Below, piece after piece: positions 21,281 to 33,807 of a DNA stretch of 64,000 nucleotides. The position numbers and the translations under genes are program-made. The notes under the pieces were generated by a model that was not told where the DNA came from, searched no databases, and saw nothing but the letters and a program-made list of their open reading frames with translations. The first letter of the stretch is position 1, and each line of letters starts with the position of its first letter. Source of the stretch: Spirodela intermedia (Eukaryota; Streptophyta; Magnoliopsida; Alismatales; Araceae); assembly GCA_902729315.2 (NCBI GenBank), contig LR746269.1:9336231-9400230 (forward strand), written 5' to 3'.

Positions 21281-22960
21281 CTACTTGTCTTGATGATTAT
21301 GTTACCTTTGTATTATTTACAAGAGATGGTGAGTCAACAACTTTTCAAGAGACAATTAATTATCTTGAAAAGGGGAAGTAGATGTTGATGATGTTTGAGG
21401 AACAAGCATCTTTAGATAATAACCAGACTTGAGAATTAGTGAATCTTCCTACATGGAAGTGAGCTATTGGGTGCAAATAGGTGTACAAGAAGAAGTCACC
21501 GATGATTAATGGTGATCAGCCACAGTACAAGGTAAGATTTGTTGCATAAAGCTTTTACACAAAAGTAGAAAATTAATTATACAAAGATTTTTTCACTTGT
21601 TGTGAAGCACACGTCTATTCGCTTGGTGTTAACTATTGTCGCACATGAAGATAGAGAACTTGAGCAACTTGATGTGAAGACGATGTTCCTTCATGGAGAT
21701 TTGGAGAAGACTATGTATATACAGCAATTAGAGGATTTCATCGTGCAAGGATCAAAATATTTTGTTTGTCAACTGAACAAGTCACTTTATGAGTTGAAAT
21801 ATGTATCAAGGTAATAATATAAAAAGTTTGACTTTTATATATTAAAGATTGGCTATACGAGATCTGATTTTGATTTGTTATGTCTATAAAGACTTGTGAT
21901 GATGGTTTTCTAATTATTTTGATGCTCTATATTGATGATATGTTCATTGGTTTGAAGAATTCACATGAAATTACTAGATTGAGGTCACTATTAGCCAATG
22001 AATTTGACATGAAGAATTTTGGTGTGATAAAGAAGATTCTTGGTATTAAAATCTATAGAGACCGAGAGTAAAGTCAATTATGATTGACTTAGAGGAGTTA
22101 TCTTTCGAAGATGATAGATTTGTTGATATGAGTAATGCTAAAATAATGAGCACTCTTCTCGTTAATCATTTCAAATTATCTACTACTTAGTGTCCGACAT
22201 CTAAGGAAGATATTACTAAGATGAAGTAAATTTCTTATGTTAGTGTGGTTGATTCTCTCATGTATGTTATGGTTTGTACCAGGCCAGATATTACTCATGC
22301 AGTTGGGCTTGTGAGTAGATTTATAAACAATTTAGAAAAAGAACATTGAAGTGCAGTGAAATAAATTCTCCAATATCTAAAAGGTTCTTTAGATTTCGGG
22401 ATCTATTTTGACCAGTAAAATTACCTTTCTACTATTGACTTTATTGATGCAAATTTTGTCGAGGATTTAGATCATTCAAGATCTACGATGGGATATGTTT
22501 ATACCATGGTTAGTAGACTTGTTAGCTGGAAATCTACACTTCAGACTACTATTGCATTATCTACAATTGAGGTGGAGTACATGGTAGTTATTGAAGTGGC
22601 CAAAGAAGTCTTATGGTTGAAAGGATCATTAAGTGAATTTGGGATCTGACAAGGTTAGAGTGTTATAATAGTTAGAGTGTTATTTGCTTAGCAAAGAATT
22701 AAGTCTATCATGCACGATCAGTATATTGATGTGTAATATCACAAGATATGTGAGTTGGTAAATTATGGAGATATATCTCTAGAGAAAGTTCACATAGAGG
22801 AGAATGTTGTGGATATGTTGACAAAGGTTGTCACATTAGAGAAGTTCAAACATTCTTTGAATTTGATTCATGTTGTAGGTATTTTACTGAAGGTGAAGAG
22901 CTTGCAATAGGGATGGACATTGACTCCGGATGCAGCGATGATGGCTGCTAAGGTAGAGTT
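21280..22960 (+). mobile_element. Copia-type retrotransposon fragment (RT and RNase H), decayed
   Basis: Translated pieces of a Ty1/Copia polyprotein are visible in order. First comes an integrase/RT linker (RPPTCLDDYVTF), then the RT start (IGCKWVYKKK), then RT blocks at 21,602-21,814 (LDVKTMFLHGDLEKTMYI) and 21,880-22,071 (MLYIDDMFIGL, the YxDD active site). RNase H motifs follow at 22,250-22,640 (RPDITHAV, ALSTIEVEYM). Several stops and frameshifts separate the blocks, so it is inactive. The 5' half of the element (gag, protease, most of integrase) is not in this orientation here. A purine-rich tract precedes the LTR. Confidence 0.88.
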
Positions 22961-23440
22961 TGTTGGTGGTGTCAATCCATCATGACTAACCCATTCAAGA
23001 GACGTGCAAGAGAAGCTCTCCCATCTCAACCATTTGAGAGACTTGAGAGAGAGCTCTCCTGTTTGACTCGCTTGGGAGGCATGCGAAGAGTAAGGGGGCG
23101 GTGACATGATAGTCACGTCGACCCTTATGACCTGTTTTGGAAGTCATGTAGAGAGAGAAAGAGGGTAGATACAATCATCACATTCGAGATGTGTGAGTGT
23201 AGTTATATGTAGATCGAGATACTTCTTTTTGAGGAGCGGTTATCTTTTCCTATTTTCTATAAATAGGACATGTATTTCTTCTTTTTTTAGTACGACAGAT
23301 GACTATTTCTCTCTTGATTCTATTCGCTCTCTTCATCAATTCTATTTTTTTTCTTAGAACCTTCTTTCTCTTCTATTGCAGGTGAAGCCCTTATAAAAGG
23401 AAATAAAAGTCAATTGTTGACTCTTTAGTGTGTGAGTCAT
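22961..23440 (+). mobile_element. Copia LTR (plus strand)
   Basis: It begins TGTTGG directly after a purine-rich tract, as Copia LTRs do, and ends in TCA. Related LTRs lie at 31,890-32,353 (+) and 33,327-33,807 (-), all about 470-480 bases long. Internal AT-rich promoter-like DNA is present near 23,260-23,290. The sequence after it does not continue as host DNA but as a short bridging segment followed by inverted gag. Confidence 0.75.
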
Positions 23441-23813
23441 CTCGAAAGTATCCAAACATGAATTAAAGATACTTATGGAAAGTTTTATTCTCATCAGGAT
23501 TCTTGATAACTTAGTGATATTTCTTCTATTTGTTCTCATTGATATCTGGAAATTGAGTTTCTACTATTATTTTGATCATGTGCTTATATATTTTCTCTTA
23601 CAAGTATGTTATTATGATACTTCGGTTTTTCAGACAATCTCTTCACAAATGTCCCTTCTCATAACACTTGTGACAAGTTTAGTTTTTGAATTAATTTGTC
23701 CGTAACTTAGATCAACTCTTCTTGTCTCTTAAAAATCCTTTCCGCTTCTGCCTTTCACGTTCTCTTTCATCCTTCACATACTTCTTTTAATGACAATACT
23801 TCACATAAAAAGT
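23441..23813 (-). mobile_element. Inverted Copia gag remnant at the right-arm breakpoint
   Basis: On the minus strand this matches the end of the gag region seen at 32,500-32,740, including the degenerate zinc-knuckle segment (cysteine-rich, near 23,640-23,700). It is broken off at 23,813, where UTR7 intron 5 sequence begins. The same head-to-head arrangement (LTR in plus, gag in minus) occurs at 32,353-33,807, so the chimera existed before it was duplicated. Confidence 0.7.
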
Positions 23814-23950
23814 TGTATTAATAATTCTTCTTCTCGGGTAGTTCAAATGAATCATGATAAAAATTGTTCAGACCTGAAACATGAAATTCTTCCTATTTTT
23901 GGTCTGAAGTCTCATTTATGTGGTTATGTAGTGGCGAGAGAGAAAGAGAC

Positions 23951-24126
<176 letters not shown>

Positions 24127-24315
24127 GGAAATAGAGAGAGAGAGAGAGAGGGGGGGGGGCGGTGCCACATGAGTGATTGTAGAAAAGCCCATGCCCCAAG
24201 AATCCAAGGCCGGGCTAGCCTTTTCTGGCATATTCTTTTAGTTTCAAAGAAGCTATGCTAGGATACCATAAGCATCTTTAAAGCGGCATCTCCTTTCTTT
24301 ATCTTCCTCTGGTAG

Positions 24316-24472
24316 GATAATTCTGTGGCGTTTCTGGTGATATTCATTCTCTCTCTGGTGATGGGAATCGTTCTCAACTTCACCATGTTCTGGTGCACCA
24401 TCGTCAACTCCGCTCTCACGACAACCATTGTTGGAGTTCTCAAGGGCGTGGGGTCAACTGTGAGCACTCCCC

Positions 24473-24512
<40 letters not shown>

Positions 24513-24711
24513 CTCATCAATATCTAACGTGCCTACCATTCTTCAGACCCTTGGGTTCGTCACGCTGGGCGGCGTGGAAGTACACGCCCTCAATGTGACA
24601 GGGCTGGTCATCAACACGGCCGGCGGCGTGTGGTATTCCTACGCCAAATACCAGCAGAAGAAGGCCAGGCACCGCAAGGCGCCATCAGACACCGAAGCCC
24701 GGCATAAGTAG
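24316..24711 (+). pseudogene. UTR7: UTR7 3' fragment, last two exons only
   Basis: Exons 6 (24,316-24,459) and 7 (24,547-24,711) of the nucleotide-sugar transporter, with the same protein sequence as the left copy (8,878-8,483), intact splice sites and stop codon. Exons 1-5 are absent: upstream of 23,814 lies Copia DNA. The fragment covers the final two or so membrane helices and the lysine-rich tail, and cannot make a transporter alone. Its sequence identity to the intact gene shows the truncation is recent, or that the region is misassembled. Confidence 0.9.
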
Positions 24712-25623
24712 ACACCTCCACCATCTCCTGTGCTCTTCCCATCATCAGATACCGCTTCCCACCGCCCAGTAAAGATCATAAAACCCCAAGATCCTCCGTG
24801 ATTAGAAGATAATCTTCATTGGTTGACCCCATCTGAGTATGGTCCGGGGTCAAACTCTCATCCCCTCCCGAAATGGGTTGCAGGGACTGAATCTCCCCGG
24901 CCAGATCAGATCTACCCCATCTGGTGGGCCCTGCCATCAATTAACCTAGTCAACCGTTTGAGCAGCCGGAGCATTAAATAGTGGGTTGGAGTTGACTAAA
25001 TCGATTATTTTTATTAATTAAAAGCTTCATAATGAGGGTGGAGTAAAATCACCCAATAATCTGGCGTATCCTCACGTAGATGGCTCGAGCCATACCTGCT
25101 TCCGACCGCCATTTAATCCAGCTCGAGAGCGAGGAGGATCCAGCGTAACTCGCGCGTCCACCAGACCCCTGTCGTCACGTGGATATATAGTTTTTTGAAA
25201 GTATATTCGATAGTATTCGTATCTTTTTTTTATCTCTTAATCCCCCAAAAGATCTTTCAATTAGCTGCGACTCCTAGGCGTGCCTCGACATCAACTTTAT
25301 GTCCCCCACTTAACTTGCCGAGGGAAGTAGAGAGAGAGAGAGTCAAAATATCGTGCGGTCAAATAAGTGGCACATGGATGCACGCTTGCATGTTGAATTT
25401 CGTCGCCTGGCCAGCCACGTATGGAAGAGAGGTGAAGGCAATCGACACTGGGTTTAAGTCAAACGTCTCCCCATGATCGTACAGCAACCGCAATTTTATA
25501 TCCAAGGCCAACCCCCCCCACCTTCCCAGCTGTAGTATACATACATTGAACCTGTACATACTACTCTTCATCTCCCTAATGAGTCAACCCATGTCTCCAC
25601 TCTTCGTTTCAGAGTGAGTGAGT

Positions 25624-25660
<37 letters not shown>

Positions 25661-26668
25661 TACAAGGTTGACTTGTCTTCAATTATAATGTTTCCAGAGA
25701 GGAGGACTCTTGCGAAATTAACGTGTCGGTGGTCACTCGCAGGTGGAATTCGGGTGAAACGGGATCCGCCAACAGAGCTGGTGGTGCACCATGTGACTAT
25801 TACTGCCAGGCCGAAACCACGATTCAGTTTAGAAAGGCCCATTTGACTGAGAGCCCAGCAAGGATGCTACAAGGCCCGCGTTTTAAACATTTAGCCGAAT
25901 ATTTTAAAAATTAAAAATCCTCCCTTCGAGGAAAAAAAGAATTTATCAATAAAATATTCTCTCTTTTTTGGGTTTTCCCATAATTTCGCCAGCCTAATGT
26001 TCCCATCCGAGGAGCTGACACGTCGCCGGATGTGCGGGGGCTTCTACAGAGGTTGACGACGCTCTCACTCTCTTCCCCCGTGATCGATCGATAGGAAGAC
26101 TGTACAGAGGGTTGACTGGCCGCGGTGGACGGCGACGTGGAGCCTGGAAATCCACATTGCATTGGTCTCTCGGCCTGCCTTGAAGAAGGGCGGAGTGGGT
26201 ATCCCTCAGTGGAGGGTTCTTCCTTGTTTCTCCTACCTGCTCCCTCATCACGGTAGGTGGTGACTCTCGGAGAAGTGAAAATGGGAGGGGGGTTGAGATT
26301 CTGTGGACGGAGGTGCTGATTTAAGGCCTTCATGGATTGAGCTTTACAACTGCGGACGATACCTTTCCCCATTAAGAGTGGTGTCTGCGAGAGGTACGGA
26401 GGGCGGAGGACCGGGGTCCCAGACCCAGTTTGTTCTTCTTCCTCCTCCTCTCTCCCCTTTCTCTCCCTCGCCTCACTTGAGGTGGGAGCTCTGCAATAGG
26501 AGATGGGGGGCCGTGTCTTGGGCGAGGGGCTCTGGTTTTGATATTTGGCTCTGGGCTTCTGATAGGTACAGAGTTTTCTCCCCGGAGGAGAGAATGTCGC
26601 CGGGGCTGTCCTTGTCCGGCTAGTCGGGGAAGAAGAAGGAGGACAAGGGCTCGCCGGTGGTCGTGGCG
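24712..26668. promoter_or_regulatory. UTR7 3' flank and CSLC 5' region (right copy)
   Basis: Mirror of 6,520-8,482. It contains a GA tract at 25,629-25,658 and an upstream reading frame at 26,594-26,623 (nine codons, then TAG) in frame with the CSLC start at 26,669. Longer frames here are not like known proteins and lie in both orientations over the same bases, so I leave them out. Confidence 0.5.
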
Positions 26669-29009
26669 ATGGAGAAATCTAGCTACTCCATCGTCGAGAT
26701 GGGGAGGGCGGCCGTTTCCGCGTTGCAGGGGAGGGAGAAGGGGCGGGGGAAGAACGCGAAACAGTTCACCTGGGTCCTGCTCCTGAGGGCTCACAGGGCC
26801 GCCGGCTGCGTCGCGTGGCCGGCGGCGACATTGTGGGCTCTGCTCAGAGCCGCCAAGAAGCGCTTGGAGCTCCGGCAGAGCCTCTCCGGCGACGGCGACA
26901 AGGTCCTCTTCAGGTTCATCAAGGGCTTCCTGGCGCTGTCCCTGGCGACCCTCTTGGTCGAAATCGTGGCCCACTGGAAGGGGTGGCACTTCCAGGGGCC
27001 CCTCCTTCCCCTGCCGGAGACGGAGGAGATCAAGAGCTGGATGCACGCGGCCTATCTCTCCTGGCTCTCCTTCCGATCCGACTACATCGCCTCCCCCATT
27101 CAATCCTTGTCGAGCTTCTGCGTCGTCCTGTTCATCATCCAGTCTCTGGATCGCACCGTCCTTTGCCTCGGCTGCCTCTGGATCAAGCTTAAGGGGATCA
27201 AGCCCACAATCGACAGCGACCCCTTCAAATCCGACGACCCCGAATCCCCCCACCAACATTACCCCATGGTTCTTGTTCAGATTCCAATGTGCAATGAGAG
27301 GGAGGTAATCCTTCTTCTTCTTCTGCTGCTGCTTCTTCTTCTTCTTCTTCTTCTTCTTCTTCCTAGAAACGTGGAGCAATCGATGACCCCCGGTGGATGG
27401 AAATCGTGTGCAGGTGTACGAGCAATCCATCAGTGCAATCTGCCAGTTCGACTGGCCGAGAGATCGCCTGCTGGTTCAGGTCCTCGACGACTCCGACGAC
27501 GAGTCCATCATGCAGTTGATCAGAGGCGAGGTCGCCAAGTGGAGCCAGCGGGGGGTCAACATCGTCTACCGCCATCGCCTGGTCCGCACCGGCTACAAGG
27601 CTGGCAACCTGAAGTCGGCCATGAGCTGCGACTACGTCAAGGAGTACGAGTTCGTCGCCATTTTCGACGCTGACTTCCAGCCCAACAGAGACTTCCTCAC
27701 GCAGACGATCCCGCATTTTCAGGTCATCGTCCTCCCCATTGACGAGACATACCCAGTGACCTTCCTGCCTGAAAATGGCGTCTTTTTGCTCGGAGCAGGG
27801 CGACCCCGAGCTTGGCCTGGTTCAGGCCCGCTGGAGCTTCGTGAACAAGGACGAGAACCTGCTCACCCGTCTCCAGAACGTCAACCTGTGCTTCCACTTC
27901 GAGGTGGAGCAGCAGGTCAACGGCGTCTTCTTGAACTTCTTCGGGTTCAACGGGACGGCGGGCGTGTGGAGGAGAAAGGCCCTGGAGGAGTCTGGCGGAT
28001 GGCTCGAGAGGACCACCGTCGAGGACATGGACATCGCCGTCCGAGCCCATCTCTGCGGGTGGAAGTTCATCTTCCTCAACGACGTCAAGGTGCTCTTCTT
28101 CTGGTCTATTAACGGCCGTCATACATTCTCTCCCGCGTTTGGCGTTGACCCTTCTCTTCGCAGGTCCTGTGCGAGCTTCCCGAGTGCTACGAGGCCTACC
28201 GGAAGCAGCAGCACCGCTGGCATTCGGGCCCGATGCAGCTCTTCCGCCTATGTCTCCCGACGATCATAAAGTCAAAGGTGAGTGCTCCTCCCTTCTCGGC
28301 GGCGGCGGCGCCGCCTCCAAACTTTCCATTATAATGGATTTCTGAGGAACCAGTCTTGGGGTTTGAATGGCAGGTCCCGACATGGAAGAAGGCGAATCTG
28401 ATCCTTCTCTTCTTCCTGCTGAGGAAGCTCATCCTCCCGTTCTACTCGTTCACGCTGTTCTGCGTAATCCTGCCGTTGACCATGTTCGTTCCCGAGGCCG
28501 AGCTGCCCCCGTGGGTCATCTGCTACATCCCCTTCTTCATGTCCTTCCTGAACATCCTCCCGGCGCCAAGATCTTTCCCTTTCATCGTCCCCTATCTCCT
28601 CTTCGAGAACACCATGTCCGTCACCAAGTTCCACGCCATGGTATCGGGGCTCTTCCAGCTGGGCAGCTCGTACGAGTGGATCGTCACCAAGAAGGCCGGG
28701 AGGTCTTCGGAGCCCGACTTGCTGGCGGCGGCCGAGAGAGAGTCAAAGCTGTTGACCCAGCAGCAGCTGCACAGAGGCGCCTCTGAGAGTGAGCTCGCCA
28801 AGCTGAACGAACAGCGAGTGGAAGCTCCCCCCGTCAAGAAGAAGGCGAACAAGATATACAGGAAGGAGCTCTTCCTCGCCCTGCTCCTCCTCACCGCCGC
28901 CGTCCGGAGCCTCCTGTCCGCCCAAGGGATCCATTTCTATTTCCTCCTCTTCCAGGGGATTTCTTTTCTCCTCGTCGGCCTCGATCTTGTGGGCGAGCAG
29001 ATTACGTAA
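26669..29009 (+). CDS. CSLC: Cellulose synthase-like C glucan synthase (right-arm copy)
   Basis: Golgi beta-1,4-glucan synthase for xyloglucan backbone, mirror copy of 4,179-6,519. Exons are 26,669-27,304, 27,414-27,722, 27,799-28,089, 28,164-28,277 and 28,374-29,009; each is a whole number of codons, total 1,986 bases and 661 residues. The catalytic set is DDSDD, FDADFQP, TVEDMD and QQHRW, at roughly residues 235, 290, 395 and 425. The C-terminal half contains a cluster of membrane helices beginning [18 protein letters not shown] and another near the end ([16 protein letters not shown], then the last helix). The start at 26,669 gives the motif [12 protein letters not shown], like other CSLC N-termini. 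Both copies are open, so both could be expressed if the duplication is real. It converges on the GLR copy at 35,203. Confidence 0.92.
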
Positions 29010-29940
29010 CCGGCGCAGAAGAACACCGCAGGAATCAAGAAGAACCACCCGAAGAACAATTCATACCGCTTCAATACTTCTATACTACCTACAGCCAGCC
29101 GCCCAACAGTTTTCTTTTCCGAACAGACCCATCAATTATTTTGTAATAGGCACAGAGTCTCTCTCTCTCTCTCTCTCCCCCCCCCCCTGTTCGTCCTAGC
29201 TCCGGGTGGTGTTGCTCTCTGTGAAGACAAGCCCCCTCTGTGTTCTCAGAGCCCCTAGGGTTTCTTCTCCTTCTCCTTCTTCTTCTTGTTCAATCCTGCG
29301 ATACTGAGCTCATGTAACAGGTACCTGTAAATCTTGATAAGCTCTGTCTATTCCAAGTTAAATGTGATGTCAAAATCTCTTCGTTCTTTTGCGTCAGGTG
29401 GCCACCTGCCGTGCGGTTTCTGGCCGGGCTGGGGGTCCCCGACCGTCGTTTTCTTCTTCCAGATGGTAGAACGCCATTGCCCAGATGAGGAGCTGAGGTT
29501 TATGGAGCCTGGTTTCTCCTCTCTCCACCTGCAGAAGCCGATGGCCATGCTCTGCCGCAGCCCGCTTTGGCCCTTGCGCCGCCCTGCACATGCTCCGGCT
29601 GCCCTCCGGCGGCGACTCCGCCGCCACCCATGGTGGACGACGAGAAGCTGGCCCCACCTGGGAGGCCTTCTCTTGGGGGGCCTCTGAGGCGTGGCTTCAC
29701 GCCGGCGAGGTGCCGTCCCGAACCTCGCTTCTCTGGTTTGGGAAGAGGGCGGCGACAAAACGACCGCTAGCGGGGCCCCCTCTCCGTTGGCCCACTACAA
29801 CCTGCCGTGGCCCGACATTCTAGGGGCCAGAGTGTGAGATGGGACCGCTTACTCCGTTATCCACGTCTCCGGAAGAGGAAGTCAGACGGAGACAGGGCGC
29901 ACTGCTGTAACGGAAATTTAACCGCCTCAGGTTAACGGCC
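29010..29940. other. GC-rich non-coding block downstream of CSLC (right copy)
   Basis: Mirror of 3,256-4,178. Small differences from the left copy, such as a two-base indel near 29,735 and substitutions near 29,690-29,700, change the frames of every long ORF in it, which argues against a protein gene. It holds the CT/C tract at 29,159-29,187 and the 'ccctagggtttc' telo-box-like motif at about 29,263. Confidence 0.55.
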
Positions 29941-29988
29941 TAGTCTAGCCCAATGTGTGTCTGCGTGTGAGGAGAGAGAGAGAAGGAG

Positions 29989-30024
<36 letters not shown>

Positions 30025-31105
30025 TAGAGAGAGAGAAAGAGAAAGATAGATATGAGGCCTACTAGTGGACCTGCTGTAATCAAGCCATTATTAAGCCCAT
30101 TAGTAACTTGAAAATTATGAAGAATTCGTTAAAAAATTACCTCTGCTTCTTCTAATTTTTCAATATGGAAATATATATATATATGTTTTCTCATCTATTA
30201 TAGTAGATCAGAATCAAGTAAAAGTCTTTTTGATTTAATAAAATGTAGTAAATGGTTTAAGATCTCATGAAAATAAGTTTATTATGATGTTCTCATTCAA
30301 AATGTCAAACACAATATTCTTGACTACCATCAATCATCTCGCAATTTTTTTGCAATGTTTTATTTGGCTTCAAGCTAAGTAACAAATAATGTAACTTATT
30401 CTCGTACAAACAATCATCTGTCTACATTTTCTAGAACACAAAATCACTCATATTCAACTTATTGATCTTGACCTTATTCTTATCTTGAGTCCACTACTCC
30501 CTCTCTTTCTCTCAAATCAAGTTCCACCACAAACAAGTGATCTCAGGCCTAACAACCTCAAACCAGATGCCATAATATCTGTTGTTGGAGATGGCGAGCA
30601 TCTTCATTCTCTCATCACACAATGAAGATTGAGGTAAGAACATAAAATACACTAAATTTACATGGTTTGCAAAAACCTTGTATAGTCACAAACAAACACA
30701 GTGCTAACATAACACACCCCCCACATGGCTTAGAACAAAGATGGTAGCTCATATGTCTTTTACCAAAAGATTAGGGAAAATATAAGAAATTATTGGAGAC
30801 TGTTAAGGCCCAATGGGAGATTATTCTCCATGACTCCAACATAATTATGTTGTTATTTAGATTACATTAACTGAAAAAAAATAAAATTTACAATGATTTT
30901 ATGCTTTCACTTATTTTATACCCTTAACGTGATGTAGTATTAAGAGTGGAAATAGAGAATGATACTACTACTCAGGTTGTAGAAATTGAGAGAGAGAGAG
31001 AGAGAGAGAGAGTCGACATTGATCATCCTTGCCTATTTCTGAGTGTGAGCTTTGTAGAAGGAGGTCCCCTCGCAAACGTTGCATTAGAAGAAGACTCATG
31101 TGAAG
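29941..31105 (+). repeat. Spacer and repeat R copy, ending in an antisense GLR 3'-end relic (about 31,010-31,105)
   Basis: The segment 29,941-30,204 matches left-arm 2,940-3,250. R follows (30,205-30,990), with an internal deletion relative to other copies just after 'aaaataagttta' at 30,281. It ends in a GA tract and then about 95 bases of reverse-complement GLR exon 5 tail with C-to-T and G-to-A decay. At about 31,106 the sequence switches to Copia RNase H. Confidence 0.7.
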
Positions 31106-31889
31106 TAAGGCCTACTATTCAGTGTCTGACATCTAAGGAAGATATTACTAAGATGAAGTAAATTTCTTATGTTAATGCGGTTGGTTCTCTCATGTATGCT
31201 ATGGTCTATACCAAACTAGATATTGCTCATGTAGTTGGGCTTGTGAGTAGGTTTATGAGTAATCTAGGAAAGGAACATTAGAGTGTAGTGAAGTGGATTC
31301 TCTGATATCTAAAAGGTTATTTAGATTTTATGATCCATTTTGATCGGTAAAATTATCTTTCTACTATTCATTTTGTTGGTGTAGATTTTGTCGAGGATTT
31401 AGATCATCAAGAATTTACGATGGGATATGTTTTTACTGTGGCTAGTGGACCTGGTAGCTAGAAATCTACACTTCAGACTACTATTACATTATCTACAATT
31501 GAGGTAGAGTACATGGTAGTTACTGAAGTGGCTAAGGAGGCCTTATGATTGAAAAGATTATTGAACGAACTTAGGATTCAACATGGTGAAATATTATAAC
31601 AATTAGAGTGTTATTTACTTAGTAAAGAATCAGGTCTATCATGCACGATCAAAGTATATTGATGTGTAATATCACAAGATCTGTGAGTTGATGAATTATG
31701 AAGATATCTCTCTAAGGTTCACATGGAGAAGAATGTTGCAGATATGTTGACGAAGGATGTCATATTGGAGAAGTTTAAACATTGTTTGATTTTGATGTAT
31801 GTTGTAGGTACCTTACAGAAGGTGAAGAGTTTGTAATAAGGATAGATGTTGACTTTGGATGCAGGGATGATGGTTGCCAATGTAGAGTT
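31106..31889 (+). mobile_element. Copia RNase H fragment
   Basis: Plus-strand Copia polyprotein pieces: the RT/RNase H linker (LTSKEDITKMK), then motifs equivalent to RPDIAHAV and the LSTIEVEYM segment, with several stops. It is homologous to 22,190-22,960 but lacks the RT blocks, and is followed by an LTR. Confidence 0.82.
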
Positions 31890-32353
31890 TGTTGGTGGTG
31901 TTAATCCATCACAGTTGACCCATTCAGGAGACGTGTGAGAGAAGTTCTTCCATCTCAACTGTTAGAGAGCTCTCCCGTTTGACTCACTCGGGAGGCATAC
32001 GAGTAAGGGGGCGGTGACATGATAGTCACGTTGACCCTTATAACCCATTCTAGGGGTTGTGTAGAGGGAGAAAAAAGGTAGATGTAGCCGTCACATCCGA
32101 TATGTCTGAATGTAGTTATACGTAGATCGCGATAGTTTTTTTTAAGGAGCGGTTATCTTTTTTTATTTTTTATAAATAAGACATGTATTTCTCTCTTTTT
32201 TTAATATGACGGATGACTATTTCTCTCTTGATTCTATTCATTGTCTCCATCAACTCTATTCATTTTCTTGGTATCTTCTCTCTCTTTTGTTGTAGGTAAA
32301 GTCTTTATAGAAGGAGATAAAAGTCAATTGTTGACTTTTTAGTGTGTGACTCA
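31890..32353 (+). mobile_element. Copia LTR (plus strand), second copy
   Basis: It begins TGTTGG after a purine-rich tract and ends TCA; related to 22,961-23,440 with many transitions. It forms the 3' LTR of the RNase H fragment. Confidence 0.72.
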
Positions 32354-33326
32354 TCTTGAGGGCATCGAGACGTAAATTAGAGGTACTTGTGGAAAGTCTT
32401 ATTCTCATCAAGATTTCTGATAACTTGGTGATATTTCTTCTATTTGTTCTCATTGATATCTAGAAATTGAGTTTCTACTATTATTCTGATTTCGTATTTG
32501 TATATTTTCTCCTACAAGTATGTTATTATGATACTTCAGTTCTTCGGATAATCTTTTCGCAAATGTCTTTTCTCATAACACTTGTGACAAGTTTGGTTTT
32601 TCAACTAGTTTGTCCATGACCTAGACTAACTCTTCTTATCTTCTAAAGATCCTTTCTCCTTCCACCTTCCATGTTCTCTTTCATCCTTCACATATAAACC
32701 TTCACCATGAGCCTCACCAAAAATTTTCTTTTGATGACAATACTCCATCAATGAGTCAATAACATATTCAAGAACGAGTATTGCACTGTCATACAATAAG
32801 TTTATAATAAGATAATCATATGAATTAGGGAGAGAAATAAGTACAATAATAACTTTATTTTCATCAGAAAAATTCGATTTCATACAAAGCAAGTCATTCA
32901 ATAATTGATTAAAATAATCAATATGAGATGTCAAATAATCTTCATCTGACATGCGTAACACAAATAACTTTCTCTTCAATGTCAATTTATTAATCATCGA
33001 CTTTGGTATACATTGTTTCTTCAACTTCTTCTATTGTTTATTTAGATTGTATTCATTCATGACCTACTAAGAGCCTAATTAGACAGACATATACAAATAA
33101 AACCTCTAGCCTTCTTTTTCATTATCTCTCAATTATCAGCACTGATCTTGTCTAGCTTTGGACCATCCAAAATCATATATAAGTCAGTTTGCAACAACGC
33201 ATCATACACACGATGTTTCTAGATATTAAAGTTAGAAGACTTGTCTAATTTCTAGATGTCAATATACATCTTAAAAGCTATAGTAAATTCAGAAATAATC
33301 AAACTTATGCTCTAATACCTTCAAGA
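32354..33326 (-). mobile_element. Inverted Copia gag region with primer-binding site
   Basis: On the minus strand, just inside the LTR, lies 'ggtattagagc' (about 33,311-33,321), one change from the usual Copia initiator-Met tRNA primer site. The gag frame at 33,024-32,626 has Copia UBN2/gag features (TLKRKLFVLRMSDEDYLTSHIDYFN split by no stop) and is followed by a degraded CCHC knuckle. Earlier gag codons at 33,250-33,030 contain stops. It is the 5' half of an element joined head-to-head with the 3' half on the other strand. Confidence 0.8.
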
Positions 33327-33807
33327 TGACTCACACTAGAGAGTCAATAATAGACTCTTATCTCCTTCTATAAGGACTTCACCTGTAATATAAGGGTAAG
33401 AATATATCAAGAAAAAGAATAGAGTTGATAAAGAGGGAGAATAAAATCAAGAGAGAAATAGTCGTCAATTGTACTAAAAAAAGAGGAATACATGTCTTAT
33501 TTATAGAAAATAGGAAAAGATAATCACTCTCTTAAAAGAAGCATCTTGATCTACGTGCAGCCACACTCACCACATCTCAGATGTGACGGCTACAACTACC
33601 CTCATTCTCTCTCTCTTTGCACGACCCTTGGAACGAGTCATAAGGGTCGACATAACCATCGTGTCACCATTCTCTTACTCCTTGCACGCCTCTCGAGTGA
33701 GTCAGATGGGAGAGCTCTCCCTCACGTCTCCTGAACAATTGAGACAAGAGAGCTTTTCTCGCATGTCTCTTGAATGGGTCAGTCATGATTGATTGACACC
33801 GCCAATA
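33327..33807 (-). mobile_element. Copia 5' LTR (minus strand)
   Basis: Reverse-strand LTR with the same body as the two plus-strand LTRs. Its outer end ('ctattgg' on the minus strand) touches repeat R at 33,808, the junction with host DNA. Confidence 0.72.
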
